A stretch of 64,000 nucleotides of DNA from Lytechinus variegatus (GCF_018143015.1 NC_054751.1:32564347-32628346), one strand, 5' to 3'. Positions 1 to 13,659 are shown, counted from the stretch's first letter. The notes: generated from the sequence alone by a model not told the origin. Translations and numbers: made by a program.

Positions 1-562
1 TAAAATGACATCTATATACATGTTCATATGAAATCCCCACCATGTAAGCCTCCTTTTTTTAATTCGCTAGTTGTTTTTTTTATGTTTTCAATTCTAAATT
101 TACATGTATATGTAAATATAATGTTTTCAATTTTAAATTCACGTGTATATTTTTAATTTGTTCCAATGATCAGTTTATTTTTTTCTAAAAGCCAATTGTG
201 TCTTTGAAACTGTACCGTTTAGTGTATTAGAAATATTCAGATGAAATCCACCAACTTTTTGTCCCCCTTCATTTCTGCAACCACGGATCTGTACATGTAG
301 TTGTTTTATCAGATTGACATCAGTGTGTAGAAACGCGTGTCTCGAATTATTTGCATGATCTAGAAAAATGCATACGTGTATCACAATCGGTCATGACTGA
401 ATTCACGTTAATTATTGTCAAGTTCAAGTTTATTTCAATTCTAAAAATGTCATCAATGAAGTGAGGTGATCTGAGGTGATCAGTTAGTTCGATATCACTA
501 ATAGCCAATCCTAATTAACATGATTATTTTTTTTTCAAATTTTGGGGGGTTTTTTGTGTCCA

Positions 563-618
563 AACATTTTGTTAAATATCATGGACTTTCATCAAGTCCA
601 TGGTATTAACAAAATGTT
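563..618. repeat. Hairpin-forming inverted repeat
   Basis: Two arms of about 25 nt (563-588 and 594-618) are reverse complements apart from about one mismatch and one indel, with a 5-nt loop. The surrounding 1-1130 is otherwise AT-rich and featureless. Confidence 0.6.
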
Positions 619-1139
619 ATCCAAATATTTTTTGTAGCACCAACAAAATTAAGGCCTGTTCTTGAAAAAAAATGCGGTTTCGAAATCAATTTCTTCAGTA
701 TTCACGTTTCTTTAATTATTTTTTTCGCAGAAGTTTATTTGCCACATTATTCCGACCATAAAAATCTATTTGCTTGTTTCTTAAATTTCTTGGCAATATT
801 TGATCCGACGTCTTTTAGGGTATGGTAATTTTGTAGTTTTAGAGAAATCGATGGGTGGTGCATGTAAAAGTTAACTCATGTCAGACTCGTTTGAACAGTG
901 CATGATTTACTACTCTAGACGTTGAAACCGTTTTTTTCTGTTTAATGTTACAGTAATTGTTTGAACATTCCTTTTCACCTTTAAAGATGGAATCAAGTAT
1001 TATAATACTTATGGGAGCCAGTAAAAACAGTATCCTTTAGGCGCTTAATATTTTCAGCAATTATGACCTTTATACCTTCTCAGTTGACAGACTGTAGAGT
1101 AGAACATGTATCTTTTATTCGCAATATGTGTTATCAATG

Positions 1140-1387
1140 TAGGGGCGGATCCAGGATTTTCCAAAGGGGGGGGGCACAGTTTCCCAAGGAAAATTTGACA
1201 AGCAAAAAAAGAATTCACTAAAAAAAAATGAAGATCGTTTGATCCACACTTGAAAAGCCCCCCCCCCCCAAAAAAAAGGACATCGGTATTGTATATGAAT
1301 AATATATTCCACTTAAAAATGTTAGCTGTGACTCTCAAAGGAGGGGGGCACGGGCTGGAAATGCCCCCACCCCCGGATCCGCCACTG
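1140..1387. mobile_element. hAT-like MITE, GGCGGATCC family
   Basis: It starts TAGGGGCGGATCC and ends GGATCCGCCACTG, a terminal inverted repeat. It is flanked by tatcaatg (1132-1139) and aatcaatg (1388-1395), a 7/8 target duplication. The interior is G/C homopolymer-rich with no transposase. Confidence 0.75.
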
Positions 1388-1789
1388 AATCAATGTAAAT
1401 CTTATTTCACTTGAACAGGTCAACCCTCTCTCAACAAAATAAATCAACAACATAAGAGAGCATAATACTGACACGTTAACGAATGTAAAATAAGGATTTA
1501 TGACATTAATAAAAATGACATCACACCTAGTTATTCATTTAGATCTTTTGCAAATGAAATTTTCTTTAATCTTGATGTTGAAATATTTGTATTTTCCTCC
1601 TTTATGAATGTAGAACTTGGTTAAGAATTATCTTAATTTGTTAAAATCAGCTTGTTGTTTGAGTGGACTTGAAATGGCTTCACTCCTTTAATCCATGGAA
1701 TCTAACTCGCTATTGTGTCCCTTTCCCACATCCTCCACCCCCTCTCTCCCTCTCCCTCTCTCTCTCCCTCCCTCCCTCTTCTACAACAG

Positions 1790-2078
1790 CGTCGTGGCCC
1801 AGTGGATTAGTCTTCGGACTTTGAAACAGAGGGTCGTGGGTTCAAATCCCAGCCATGGCGTAATTTCTTTCAGCAAGGAATGCATCCACAGTGTGCTGCA
1901 CTCGACCCAGGTGAGGTAAATGGGTACCGGCAGGAAGTTATTCCTCAAAAAGCTGTGTGCACCTGAATAGGTAGCCTAGCTTAGCCGGGTAATAATAACA
2001 GCAGGGCCTGCTGGGAGAACAGTTTTCGGAACTGAAGTGGCTACCCTGGGTAAATATACCTCTATTATTATTATTACT
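1790..2078 (+). mobile_element. tRNA-derived SINE with (ATT)n tail
   Basis: A-box-like TGGCCCAGTGGATTAG near 1795 and a B box GGGTTCAAATCCC near 1838 form a tRNA-like head. A unique body of about 200 bp follows and the element ends in a TATTATT run. Length, order and tail fit a pol III SINE; a true tRNA is excluded because no matching acceptor stem closes it. Confidence 0.75.
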
Positions 2079-3754
2079 ACACACTTACTTTATTCATGTT
2101 ATTTATTTATTTTTCTATATCTTTTTTATTTCCTTCATTTACACAACCCAATTCTACCAGTAAACATGCTAAATACAAACAAGAATCTATCCCCTTTCCT
2201 CGCACAAAACTAAAAATTGTTCAGCTGACTGATCAGAATTGATTTTTTTTTTCAAGAACACTGATATTATCCAATAAAAGTTCTACACAAATTTAAGTTA
2301 GTGAGATATTTAATATTACAAAATGAACGAACATTGTCAGAACGTAACAACAAGAGTATAATATTCATTGTTATCCGTTAATTTCCAGTTTAAACAGAAA
2401 AATCTTATCTACAAATTAAACCCGAATAAACACAAATCAATGAATGGAAACAAAAGAAATTATATGTGTTTATGGTTGGGATAATAATCATTCTTATAAT
2501 ATCGATAATGAGTAACAACAGAAGTGCTACTTATAACATGAATAATAATAACAGTAAGCATCGTTTCATCATGATAGTTATTACGATAATAAACCAGTAA
2601 CAACACCGTTAATATGGTGAAAACACTACAAAATATCCCCGTCGAAACCAGACGATTAAAATGAATACATTAAGGACGGAAATATCAACATCGGAAACCC
2701 GTGACTTCTATACTGTCTTCTGTGAATGCCATCTTGCAAATGTAACTTTGACTTTCCTACCAGCGAAAAATATTCAGTCATCTATAAATAAATAAAAAAA
2801 TAATGTATGAGTAGCGGAGTAGTTACTTTGATAATCTGCTGATCCTTTTGAATCAAAATTTTCTGCTCCTCGGATTTCATGACAAGATGAAATCAAAGGG
2901 AAAACCTATACTGTATAACTTCTAATTAATTATATTCTACTTCATCAGTTATCTTTTTTTCAAGCCGTATTGAATTTCCATATATTTAAAGTAAGACAAA
3001 TATTTGCATGACTAAAGAAGCACAGCTGTAGATTAAACAATATCGTAATATAAGTCAAAATAATAGTGTCAGACCAGCTGACATTTTCTATTTCCAGATT
3101 TCCTTTCGCAATATATACACATAAGGCTAATCATTTAATGTCTATGAAATATGATAATCTTTGATTTTACAATATGTTTACTGATTAAAGGCATGGACTT
3201 TTAAACTGAAGCTTGTTTGAACATGGACACAGGGTTTGTTAATTAGTTAATCAGGGTCTGTGTCTGCAGACTTGATGGAAAGCACTGAACTTGAACGAAG
3301 ATACATAAATCAAAAGATAGGACAATATTGTAATTGTAGCTAGGTCATTTTGTAAATTATATCACATTGCCAGATAATTTTTATGCCGGTCCATTTCCTC
3401 ATTTGGAAGAACGGGAAATCCCCTTGCCTAATATTGTTTACAAGATCATTTCACAGAGGGGCTTCGGTTTATTTCGAATTCGTGTGTGAACATTACTACT
3501 GTACATTGTACACATTTACACATAGCAAATTATTTATGAGCAACACCTTTTAAAGCTTATTTTATTCTTCATTATATAAGGAAGAAAAAAAAAGTTGGAG
3601 ATGACTGGCTGACTTGGATTTAAGCTCTAATGAGCAGGATTCTAGCCAGAATTTACAAACTTTTAGTCAAAAAGACAAGTCCTGTTATTTTGACTGGAAT
3701 TTTAAAGACCAAATATTACATGTATTAGATGCAAAAATAAGTTAGCCAAAATCA
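2079..3754. other. Intergenic, no feature recognised
   Basis: AT-rich sequence without a convincing ORF, splice-bounded exon or named repeat. It lies downstream of gene A. Confidence 0.5.
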
Positions 3755-4143
3755 GGGGCGTCGATCCATTTTTCAGATAAGGGGGGGGGGCAAAATCCTG
3801 AATCAACGTTCCAAAGGCGCTCGATCGTAATTTTTTTTAGTATACTGACCTTATAAAACAGGAAAAGTGTACCTGTTTAGGATTGTTTGTAGTAATAAGA
3901 GGATACATATCTCACTAAACATAATGCGAGAGCGAGCTTTATATTCTAATCTGAAAAGCGGAAATTTTGAGCACGAATTGAAATAAAGAGGTGTGTATCT
4001 CAATCTCGCTTGCTGAACATTACAATCTTATTTTATTTTTGCACATCCGGAGTTATGGGGGGGGGGTGCGCGGGCAAAACGATATGTATGCCCCCCCCAT
4101 ATTTTCATTGGTGGAGCGATCGCCCCCCCCCCCCAGGATCGAC
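3755..4143. mobile_element. hAT-like MITE, GGCGTCGATCC family
   Basis: Begins CAGGGGCGTCGATCC and ends GGATCGACGTCTCTG, with runs of G and C just inside both ends. The interior resembles, in inverse order, the element at 18591-19223 (shared blocks with caatctcgcttgctgaac and gcacgaatt-like sequence). The target duplication is imperfect. Confidence 0.65.
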
Positions 4144-4149
4144 GTCTCT

Positions 4150-4320
4150 GGAAAATTGGTTGGTTGGTTGGTTCATTTATTTCATTTATTCCTTTTTTTG
4201 TATATTTATTCATTTATCTATTCATTTATCTATTCATTTATTAATCAATTAATGTATTCATTCATTTATTTATTTATACAATTATTTTATGTATTCATTT
4301 ATCGATTTATCGATCGAATG
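4150..4320. repeat. Low-complexity TTGG then ATTTATTC tract
   Basis: Short tandem TTGG units followed by degenerate ATTTATTC-type repeats. It lies 90-260 bp past gene A's stop; TTTATT motifs read as AATAAA on the gene strand, so a poly(A) signal could fall here, though chance matches are expected. Confidence 0.6.
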
Positions 4321-4406
4321 GTAAAATTTGCTTCACTACAATTTTTCTGGACAAAATCACAAAGCAAGTCAAAATGCCAAACAGCCAAATAAAATGAAAA
4401 TGGTTG

Positions 4407-7400
4407 TTAGCAATCTGTTTCTTCTGCGTGAGAGTGTGTGGCTTCATCAGAGCTTTGAGCATTATTCTCGACGTTGATAGGCCTGGCGTTGGCATATTCA
4501 GGTCTGTTGTCACCATCGACATCGCTTTCGACCGTCATCAATGACCTCGGAATGAAATGAAGGTGAACTTCACCTGTCTTTCGCAAGGCTTCAATTATCA
4601 TCTGCGTAACCTAAAAATATTCCAAATTAATTGGGGAAAAACATAAAAGCTGCTAGTGCTACATAAAACAAAATGATAGGAACTATAAATATTCAATTAA
4701 AAAAATGGGGATTTTTTTTTAAATTATGATCATATATTTTTGGGGGGACACTGCCTTGTTTACTTACTCATCCATGCTTTAAAAATGACATCTCAATGCG
4801 ATTTTCACTGATATATTACACCAATCATAATGGTACACTGATTTTTTTTTCCCTCTCAAGTTCCGTTTAGTAGCTTGTATAAATAAAGATTAATGGACCG
4901 CTAATCTCTCTTGTCAATTTTTCGTCCAATCTCAATCAAAAGAAATGACATTATGATCTATATTTATCATATACAGGATGATGAAATAGATCCGAAAATA
5001 TCGTTAGGTACTTGCCCGTTTAGGTATGTATAAGTTATCGGAACTAAATTCTAGGTATAAAACATGGTTAAGGTTGAATAATCATACTGCCATTCAACCA
5101 CCCTTATGAAACTTAACTACACATAATTTATTATATTTACTTTTCCATTCGAGCAACATTGTCTCGAAAATGTAAAATTTCATTCCCATTGAAATGATTT
5201 GTAATACAACAATGTCAAGTATAACACTGGCAATACCTTAGATCCCCTTTTTGGAGGTTATCTTTTTGGTTTTTTAATTCACTGGCCTTTCCGGTACGAG
5301 ATGCTTGTTGTTATTCATCTCTTTATGATTTTATTATTTCGTTAGTACTAGTAATATGTCAATCATAAATGCATCATATTCCATTTGATCTAAGAATGTG
5401 ACATGAACTAAGGTAAAATACATATACTTCAACATCTTTTACATATTTAAACCCCACCAAAAAAGTTAATATCAAACCTGGTCACACTGTGTTCCGACTG
5501 GTACCGGCTTGTTATCGATCTCTGCGATAGTAAGATCTGTCTGATATGTATCAAATTGATTATCGGTGGAACATGCTCGCATCACAGCCTCCGCTGTATC
5601 GGGTCTCTGTAAGAGTGAATGAAAATTATATAATAACTACTCGTAGAAGAAGGAGGGTTTTCAATAAGGAGTTTCGATACCGTTTCTTCCTTAGATGAAA
5701 ACATTGAAAAGCCAAAAAAGTGTACTCTTGGGTCTTTGGTCCAAAAAAAAAAAAGATTTGACAAGCAACAAAAAAGTCCGTCTGTCAAATTTGTTAGTAT
5801 TTCGTCCCATACATATTGTTTTCCTTTCCCATTTTTTCTTGCTAATTTGGAAAATTATCAAAAATATTATAATAATCATAACCATAATCATCACTATATA
5901 AACATGATGAAATGTCTTTAATAGGATGATAAAATAAACAATAGAATGCTTAGAATACCTTGGAACCTTTAAAGGTAATATTCGTTTCCAATTCTCCTTC
6001 TCTTATCGTTACTTCTTCACCTCTTGTGATGGACAATGAGATCTGATAAAAGAAAGATGACGTGAAATTATTCAAAAGAAATGTTAAACTATTATACAAC
6101 AAAATTCGAAAGGTAAAAATCTAAAAGATGACATATTTCTTCTGTGATAAAATTTAATACAAACCTTAACTATTGAATGAAGTGATATCTACACAACGCC
6201 ACCCTAATCTGAACTTACAGAGTTATGATATCTGATTCATATGTGATACTGATAGGACAATTCAGACTGAGATAATCTGCCTTATGGTTGAGTTTATTTG
6301 AATCAAAAGAATACAATTTTTAAATAGCAAAATTTTGAAATGTCGTCAAATCGAATTTTTAAGAAAAAGAAACAGAGATTCGTCCTTGTTAACTTTTCAT
6401 CATTCCCATAATATGTTAACAGAGTTGTTAACAAATGAATACAGTGATTGTGACACAGGCTCACTGTTTTAACAAGATTATAATCAGTTTCTGCTCCTAA
6501 AAATGGTTTAGGTCCTCATATTATAGGAAAACAAAATTAGTTTTGTAGATCACTACATTTTTTTTTGGCTTTTACATACGGTAGTATGAACAAAAATGAA
6601 AATTCAAGATTTCAAATAACAAATATCTAACAAAAAGTCCGGGCTTATGATAGCACCATGCAGCTCACTCATTTCAATTTCAGTTTGGTTTTTAGTTCTC
6701 ATTTCTCACAACCAAAATACAAATAAAATGGACTTATAAAACACATTTTACATTAATATACAGGTACCACGAGGCGGTGACAATTTCATATTCCCCTATC
6801 AACAATTCCTAATATTACAAATTTTAAGTGAAAAAACTGTACAAACCATTCCATTTTCTTCATCAGATGTTCGTATGTATTCTCTCAATCCTTGAGCATT
6901 CATGCCGGTTGGCCCCTCAGCGCCCCTTGGAGCTACGCGATCTCCAATATGCAGTTTGCTTCCATCCACATTACGGGTTACACTGGAAAAATCGTAAAGA
7001 AAAAAATGGTTAAAAAAATAACCCTTCTTTTGATAACATGAAATCTCGAAATATTGCATGAACCAATGAGACACATAATGATGTTGAGAGTTATCGTAAA
7101 AATACAATAATCTGTAAGAAAAAAAATAATAATGATCTCCCCTATTCTTATAGAGATTATTCCAAAAATCTTTTTTTTTAATCTTAGCATCGTTTTTAAC
7201 TCAACTTTTGTTTATACCTTTGCATCATGGTGCTAATTTGGTTTGTGCTTTTACCTATATACTTTGTTACATGACAATGAGAAACAAATCCATTTTTATT
7301 GAAATGATATTACTTACATGATCTGATCGTTGTAATCCGTGAACTGATGCCGAAGAAGGTGATCTTTGGTGCATTCTAAGTCCTCAGGCTTTGGGTTATA

Positions 7401-7789
7401 GGAACTAACATGGTATTGACAGAAAATGAGCGAATGAACTTATATTTCGTTTCCAAATTTGTGATATTATTAATCAAATACACTCACTTAAAGGTTACAC
7501 AGAGAAATGTCCAAAGGCGTAATGAGATCAAACTAAAAGATGTGTTCTTTAAGATACTTTGTCTTAAACTTAAAAAAAACGGGATCGAAGTAAGTAAACA
7601 CAAAATCTACATGGTTAATAATCACAATAATTGCTGAAAATAAAATAGATTTTTATCATAGGCGGCCATTGGCGGCGGAAGCCACAAATTTTAGGAGGGG
7701 ACAAAAAAATTTTGACAAGCAAAAAAAAAAAAAAAAAGGTTTTCAACCCAAAAATTTTAAGGGGGACGTAGGAACATAAATTGAGAAGC

Positions 7790-7830
<41 letters not shown>

Positions 7831-10800
7831 AAAGTCATCAACAAAAAATTTAGGGGGGGGGACCGTCCCCCCCCTCCTCAAATTTAGGGGGGACACGTCC
7901 CCCCTGTCCCCCCCGCTTCCGCCGCCTATGCAGGCGGCGATCCTGGGGGGCACAGTGCTTTCCCATAGGTGCCTGGTTTTTTTTAGGTTGTCCATAAAAA
8001 CCACTATTTTCATACCGATTAATGGCCCGGTTTCTTTAGCGGTCTGTTTTCTTCTACAATTAAGTGTATCCTTTAATCGCATAATCCCTTTAAAAATATG
8101 ATTTGCCCCTTTAGCTACTTCTTTTAGTACAAGTAGTAGCTGCTTCTAGTAGAATGTTCAGTATGTTATTGTTCTGATGGCGTCCCTTTTCCTTTGGAAA
8201 AACTGTTCCTATTACATGATTTAAAAAAAAAAACATTTTAAATTGATGAATTTCACATACAATTATTCTCGAGGAATACAAGGTTGTTGATATTCGAAAC
8301 AAAACGCTGCGCAGAGGAAGAATGTATACGTGTTCAATAACAGCATCATTATTAAGAAACAAGAAATCAATATATTCTCATTTTTATATGTTACTACTTA
8401 TGAGGAAAAAAAATTGCAAGAATAATCCTACGTGCCTCAGTTTCATGAGTTATTCAATTCAATTCATTTTTTATTCCATTTCCATTCAAAACATAATACA
8501 AAGTAATATAAAGTATTACAAATCAAATACAATTTCACAGACGAGTAATCTTACTTCGTAAAACAAAACAAAAACCAGTATAATATTGAGCATAAATGGA
8601 AATGAGGGAGGTCCACTAAAAGTGGGGTAGATAAGTCTTTCCCCCTTTGTTTTTAGATAGAGCCATTTTCAAATGAAAAAGTGTCCTTTTTCCCTGTGAC
8701 CACCCCCCCACACATACACACACACACACACTTTCAACTTCGCTCCGCCCCGGCGCCCCCCCCCTGATTTTTGAAAGAACTTAGAGGCAAGAGACATGTT
8801 ATCATCATACAACTTTTATGAAAGAATGAAATAGAGGGCCGGAGCCCCAATAACAGCAGGAGGGAATATCTCTTTGATTTTTATTTCATGTATTGATTAA
8901 ATTTAATGTCAATTTAACTAAATATTTCCATGTTATTCTTGGTGAATTTAGTCTTAAAGAATGAAAAGGAAGATATTTCAGTAGCGGGCCTACCATCTGG
9001 ACTTCAAGCTGCTGAAGGATGAGAGATCACTACTATCCGAGCATTCGCTGCTCGGGGAATCTTTTCCGGGAGCTCTATTATGGAATCCCGCCTGGTCAAT
9101 TCGAAGAGATGGGTGGCATGTTTCCTGTTGTTGATGGTTGGAAGCTATATTTTGTTCTCCGAACACATTGTCTTGGTCATGTTGGTCGTCGAGTTCAACG
9201 ACCTGTTTAGAGAAGACAGTATGATATTTTGTTTAAACGAGAGGAAAAGTAATTATTTTGCTACTTGGTAACATAATTATTGCGGTATAAATGTTTTGAA
9301 TACTTGTACATGTAGTTAATTAGCATGTTATCATTCAAGTGGGTCTATATATAGACTACATGCATGCACTAGCATTCTGGGTCAGGAAACTGGCCAGGCA
9401 TGAGTAGTTGAGAACTCGAGATGGTGCTATTTCATCCTCAAAAAAAGATTGCAAAAATAGCAGAAAAAATGATAAAAAAATATCGGCGAAGAGTAGAGAA
9501 AAATCCATCAAAATAAAAAAAACTATTAGATTTTTAATTATTTAATTCATTCGATTTATTTTGATTTGTGACGTCATATGCGCGTATATTTCCTACATAT
9601 TGTATGGTTAATACTCAGTCAATGCCATTTTCTCAGAAAAATTGATTTCTTTTTTTTTACTGTACATTCAGTATATCAATAGACAATCAATTATCACTCA
9701 ATTTTTTTACACCTGTTCCTAAAAAGAAAAAAAAAGTAAGTCATCAAGAACCATTAAAATATAGAAATTTCTGCATTTTATATTCATTACATTACATTAG
9801 GGCAGCTGCTCGTTTTTGACGGCACAAATCCAAAATTTAACATTCTAATTAAAGGTATTGTTTAACTTCGTGAGCAGCCGATTTAAAAAATTCTCAAACC
9901 AAGATGAAACATGTGTACAAGTGCATGTGTTAGAACTAATAAACCCTGAAAACAACCATTATTGAGAATGAAAAGCTAAAACTACAAGGCAAACCCCGAT
10001 TTTGTAAATAGGCGTCTTATAGACGCATAAATAGTACACATAAGTGTATGGGATGAAATTAAGATGGTGTTTCCGGTCACTTTATATTTCAATTTTTGAA
10101 GCACTAAATAATTATTTTCGAACGCATTTTTTTCTGGGCTTCATTTTTGTAACATATCACAGACACAGGTGACAAGTGTGACCTTCTAGCTCAGATTTTT
10201 TAAAAGTCAAACCAATGTTAACCAATCGCTTTAACTTCTTACATAGGCCCAATATATTTTTTTGCTAGTTTTAAAACAAAATTTTCTTCAGAGTGAACTT
10301 CCCCTTTAGTTGTATTATCAGTATTACTATTTTCCGTCAAATTAGTTTTCCCAATTTCGAAGGGAAACAAAAAGGGACTGTGAAAAATCCTGATGGCTAC
10401 AAAAGGCATGGGGACAACTGCCCGCCCCACCCCCTCTGCCCTCTCTCTGATTTTTCAAATGGTGAAAATGATAGGAGAAAACTAAGAAGGGAAAGTAAAA
10501 ATAAAAGAAGACAGGCAGGAGGGCACCAAAATGGGAGTTATTGAGCGAGGAAAATGCGTCGTCCTCTCCCTATCACCGTCCCTGCTTATGATGATAATGA
10601 TGAAATTATTTATTACAGGATTTTTTCAATCATAAGTCGATATAATACTTGCCGTTTTGTGACTTGGTAGGAATGCCGAATTATACCGTTTCTTTGGTTT
10701 TGGTTTCTTCATTGTTTGGAGATTCTCAGTATTTCGTCGTTGAGGAACTTCCACACCCATTTTCTCACAGAAAAACGCGTACCACTCTTCATAAACTTCA

Positions 10801-13181
10801 CTGAGGAAAAAAATGTAAATGAATTAATTGCAACTGTCTGATAAAAGTTTAGGCCTAAACTTCTATCTAGGCCTATACTTCTACTTCTATACTTCTGGCA
10901 CTAAGTGGAACGGTGTGTTTAAACAAATTTATCAGTTCTATATACTGTATATACCAGACAGATTGAAATAATAAGTGTATTCAATAACCATTTTGTTATG
11001 ACATTATATAAACTTTCAAAGGAAATTGTAAGTGAAATTAAACTTCAACTTTATTTCAACAATTAAAAATGATTAATGTATAGATTTCAAAAGTTGAATT
11101 TGAATTGGAATTGAAGAAAATAAATCATCACTTGTGCGATGTCAATCCAGTAGAAGAAGAATCACAACAAAATGAGGAAACACCAACAGAATTTTCGTAT
11201 TTTCTTTTTTTTTTACCTCTCTCCCATTTCCCCGAATTCTGTTCCGTTTTCTTTGATGAACGTGCCCACTCCATTCAAAGTGGTTCTCATCGTTTGAAAT
11301 TTTTAATGCTTTTTGTGTGTGGGTCGGTGTTGGTTCAGTGTTGGTGTGGATATGTATAGATCTTAAGATATACACTAAATTTTGAAAAGGAAATGTTGAA
11401 TTCTTACAATACTATAGATACGTAATTTGATTAGTTTGTGTTTGTGTTCACAAATCTATCCTATATAAACTGGATTTAATGAAATGAGAAAAAAGAGAGA
11501 ACATAATTGTTAGAGCTTTGATGAAAATCCATTAAAGAATAACTCAGTTATAATTATTTTGTGATGTCACGGACAAGCATCTCCAAAATATCGTAAAATA
11601 TATATTTTTTTTTGTGAAGGTGATTTAATTTGTGCGGGAGGTATATCATAAGACCAGGGGCGGATCCAGGATTTTGCAAGGGGGAGCACATGAAAAATTT
11701 GATAATCAAAAGAAAAAGACAAAAAAGGTCTTTGCTTTCAAAAGGGGGCACACTTACATTTTTAACGGCATTTTTATATTACAAATTTTAATTGTGCCTC
11801 TCAAAGGGGGGGGGGGGTTCGGGCCGGCTGTGCCCCCCCCCCCTTGGATCCGCCAGTGCATAAGACATTTGCTTTCATACCCCATTCCATACGAAATATG
11901 TTTTTATTCAATCATGTTCCATAAAATAGAATTTATGGAATTATATTTCATATTCAAGGTGAACTTGATGACGGTGATAATGATGATGAGCGTTTGTATA
12001 GCGCCATTTATCTGTAAAAGAATCAAGGCGAAGGTTCCCCAATTTGTCACACGTCTATTCACACATGCAATATAATACAATCTCGATGCAAATGATTTAC
12101 CTTGTCTCCTCCGTAAAGTCTAGAAGCAACGTCTGGGGTTTCTTTCTTGGTCCACATCCTATGATGAGCCATTTCCTCTCAGGCTCCTTTAGTTTAGTAA
12201 TTTCATGTGGTTTCAGGGACATAAAATCATCATTTTTGTCATAACCACCATTTTCATCATGATCATGAAAGTAGATCTTTCCACAAGATGAGCACCGGAC
12301 CAGGCTATTAGTTCTCTCCTAGAAACAGAACAATGTCAAGTATTTTAGAAATTTTATCAGAATAAGTCGATTAAAGGTGTACCGTTTCAGAAAGAATCGT
12401 TAATCGTATACGTTTGTGATTGGTTGAGTCAAGTTGCACTAAGATCACTGAGAAAACATGACTTAATTCTCTTTGAAATGTAATTCTTTTGCAGGGTGAT
12501 GCTTGAAAAGACTGCAAGTTTCTTTGCAATTAATCATTTAATGTGCTAAAATTAATAAAGTTCAAACCTGGTGTATAAGCACCTTGATGGGATCAATGAT
12601 ATTTCATTCTGGATCTACTTATCAATCATTTAGCACACTACAAAAAAATGAAGTGCTAATTTAGCACTCACGGTGCTTGCATAGTGACTGCACTTACGAG
12701 TGCTGATTTTTAGTTCAAATTTAGACTAGAAAAACAGCACTCGTAGTGCAGTCACAATACAAGCACTTTAAGTGCTTACAATTAGCACCTTATTTTTCAC
12801 AGTGTATGACTATAAAATCACATCTAAAGGGAAAATTGTTATATATAAAAAAATAGATAGCTGACGTTTTATAAAAATCAACAAAACAATTTTGATCGTT
12901 TTGTTAATCAGATGTAATCCCCATTATATGACTTTTTAATTAGCAAAGAAATTGTAATGATAATCGGCAATATGACACCCACCTTTATTTTCGTGACAAG
13001 AACAATAACAACAATAGTAACAGCAAAGAATATTAATATTGACATAAAATTAAGATTAAACATATACCTGCTTATATAAATCATTGTTTGCACTCTTATC
13101 AAATGACACCCATGGCAGCACAGCTTCTTTAGTTTCCTGCTTCAACGTAGAAGGGCCTGGTTCTTCTGTAGAAGTCATCAT
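4407..13181 (-). CDS. Gene A: PH-like plus two tandem PDZ-like domains, about 442 aa, nine coding exons
   Basis: Seen: coding exons (5' to 3' on minus) 13068-13181, 12101-12318, 10653-10800, 8994-9202, 7318-7404, 6847-6982, 5959-6042, 5478-5606, 4407-4610; they total 1329 nt and stay in frame to the stop at 4407. All acceptors are AG. Donors are GT except exon 3, where only a GC donor (ACG|GCAAGT) keeps the frame. The start is the first of two adjacent ATGs. Residues about 12-125 form a PH-like domain with WLIIGCGP and a closing helix EVYEEWYAFF. Residues 161-230 are an acidic, Ser-rich linker. PDZ-like module 1 (about 245-320) has KLHIGDRV and LREYIRTSDEE. PDZ-like module 2 (about 325-400) has LTIAEIDNKPV and ends GEVHLHFIPRSL. 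A tail of about 40 aa ends in EETDC. Inferred: an adaptor or scaffold protein. No classic GLGF loop is visible, so both PDZ calls are fold-level guesses. Family name unknown. Exon structure matches genes C and B. Confidence 0.82.
7657..7930. mobile_element. Non-autonomous element with GC-rich terminal inverted repeats
   Basis: Starts CATAGGCGGC...GGCGGCGGAAGC and ends GCTTCCGCCGCCTATG. The interior has a poly(A) run of over 30 nt and blocks of G and C. It sits in intron 4 of gene A. Possible ORFs through it are low complexity. Confidence 0.55.
8452..8640 (-). mobile_element. LINE 3' UTR fragment
   Basis: Its reverse complement matches the 3' end of the LINE fragment at 26560-27640 (shared ttactttgtattatgttttga and a GAATTGAATTGAA-type tail). 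Only the 3' tail is present, as in a strongly 5'-truncated insertion. Confidence 0.6.
9855..10235. repeat. Possible dispersed repeat in intron 3 of gene A
   Basis: A compact block that I recognise only loosely as repeated in echinoid genomes. No second copy is in this window, so support is weak. Confidence 0.25.
11655..11858. mobile_element. hAT-like MITE, GGCGGATCC family, perfect target duplication
   Basis: Starts CAGGGGCGGATCC and ends GGATCCGCCAGTG. It is flanked on both sides by cataagac (11647-11654 and 11859-11866), a perfect 8-bp duplication. It lies in intron 2 of gene A. Confidence 0.85.
11950..12030. mobile_element. SINE fragment with GCGC-box 3' motif
   Basis: Sequence with gcgtttgtatagcgccattt resembles the 3' modules at about 26480-26560 and 58550-58620, which also carry AGCGC boxes and lead into AT-rich tails. 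Confidence 0.3.
12625..12806. mobile_element. Palindromic MITE (AGCACT type)
   Basis: The two halves are near reverse complements: left has GTGCTAATTTAGCACT and GACTGCACTTACGAGTGCTG, right has the inverse of both. Ends are CACTA-AAAAA and TTTTTCACAGTG. It is in intron 1 of gene A. Confidence 0.7.
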
Positions 13182-13319
13182 GACTTGATATAGTCTGAAT
13201 ATAAAAAACATATACTCAGAAAGTGCGTGCGATAGTGCAAAATAATGCATGTCTGCATAAAATTGAATTCATTATATTGCACATTGTAAAAATGGGGTGT
13301 TAACATTTAAACCAGTAGG

Positions 13320-13650
13320 TTGGACCCGGGAAAGGACCAGCACACACTCCTTGTAAATATTTGTAAATAGTTGTGGCACATAATGATTTTTTCTCGTGTG
13401 TAATCGCCAGTTTTAAATTTTTAGTGTTTTCCATATTTATGTATGTATTTCATATATCCAAAGTTGTGACAACAGCTCAAGCATTTGCTTATATTGTCAT
13501 ACCACTGCATGTCTGAAACCTTGGTATAATCAGTTATGTAAATGATCATAATTATACATTATTATTATGTAAAATTTAATGTATGTAATTTTGTGATATT
13601 CACACTATGTACATTGTCATGACATGCAGAAACGAATAAATAAATAATAA
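13320..13650 (+). mobile_element. Possible LINE 3' tail
   Basis: A stretch ending in AAATAAATAATAATAA after a non-coding block; looks like a LINE 3' UTR with a short-repeat tail, but carries no ORF. Confidence 0.25.
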
Positions 13651-13659
13651 TAAAGGGGC

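Noticed and set aside
1790-1860. tRNA gene
   Set aside because: Only promoter boxes of a SINE; no closing acceptor stem.
7615-8082. 155-aa minus-strand frame
   Set aside because: Runs through poly(A) and G/C runs of a transposable element; product is Phe and Gly homopolymer.
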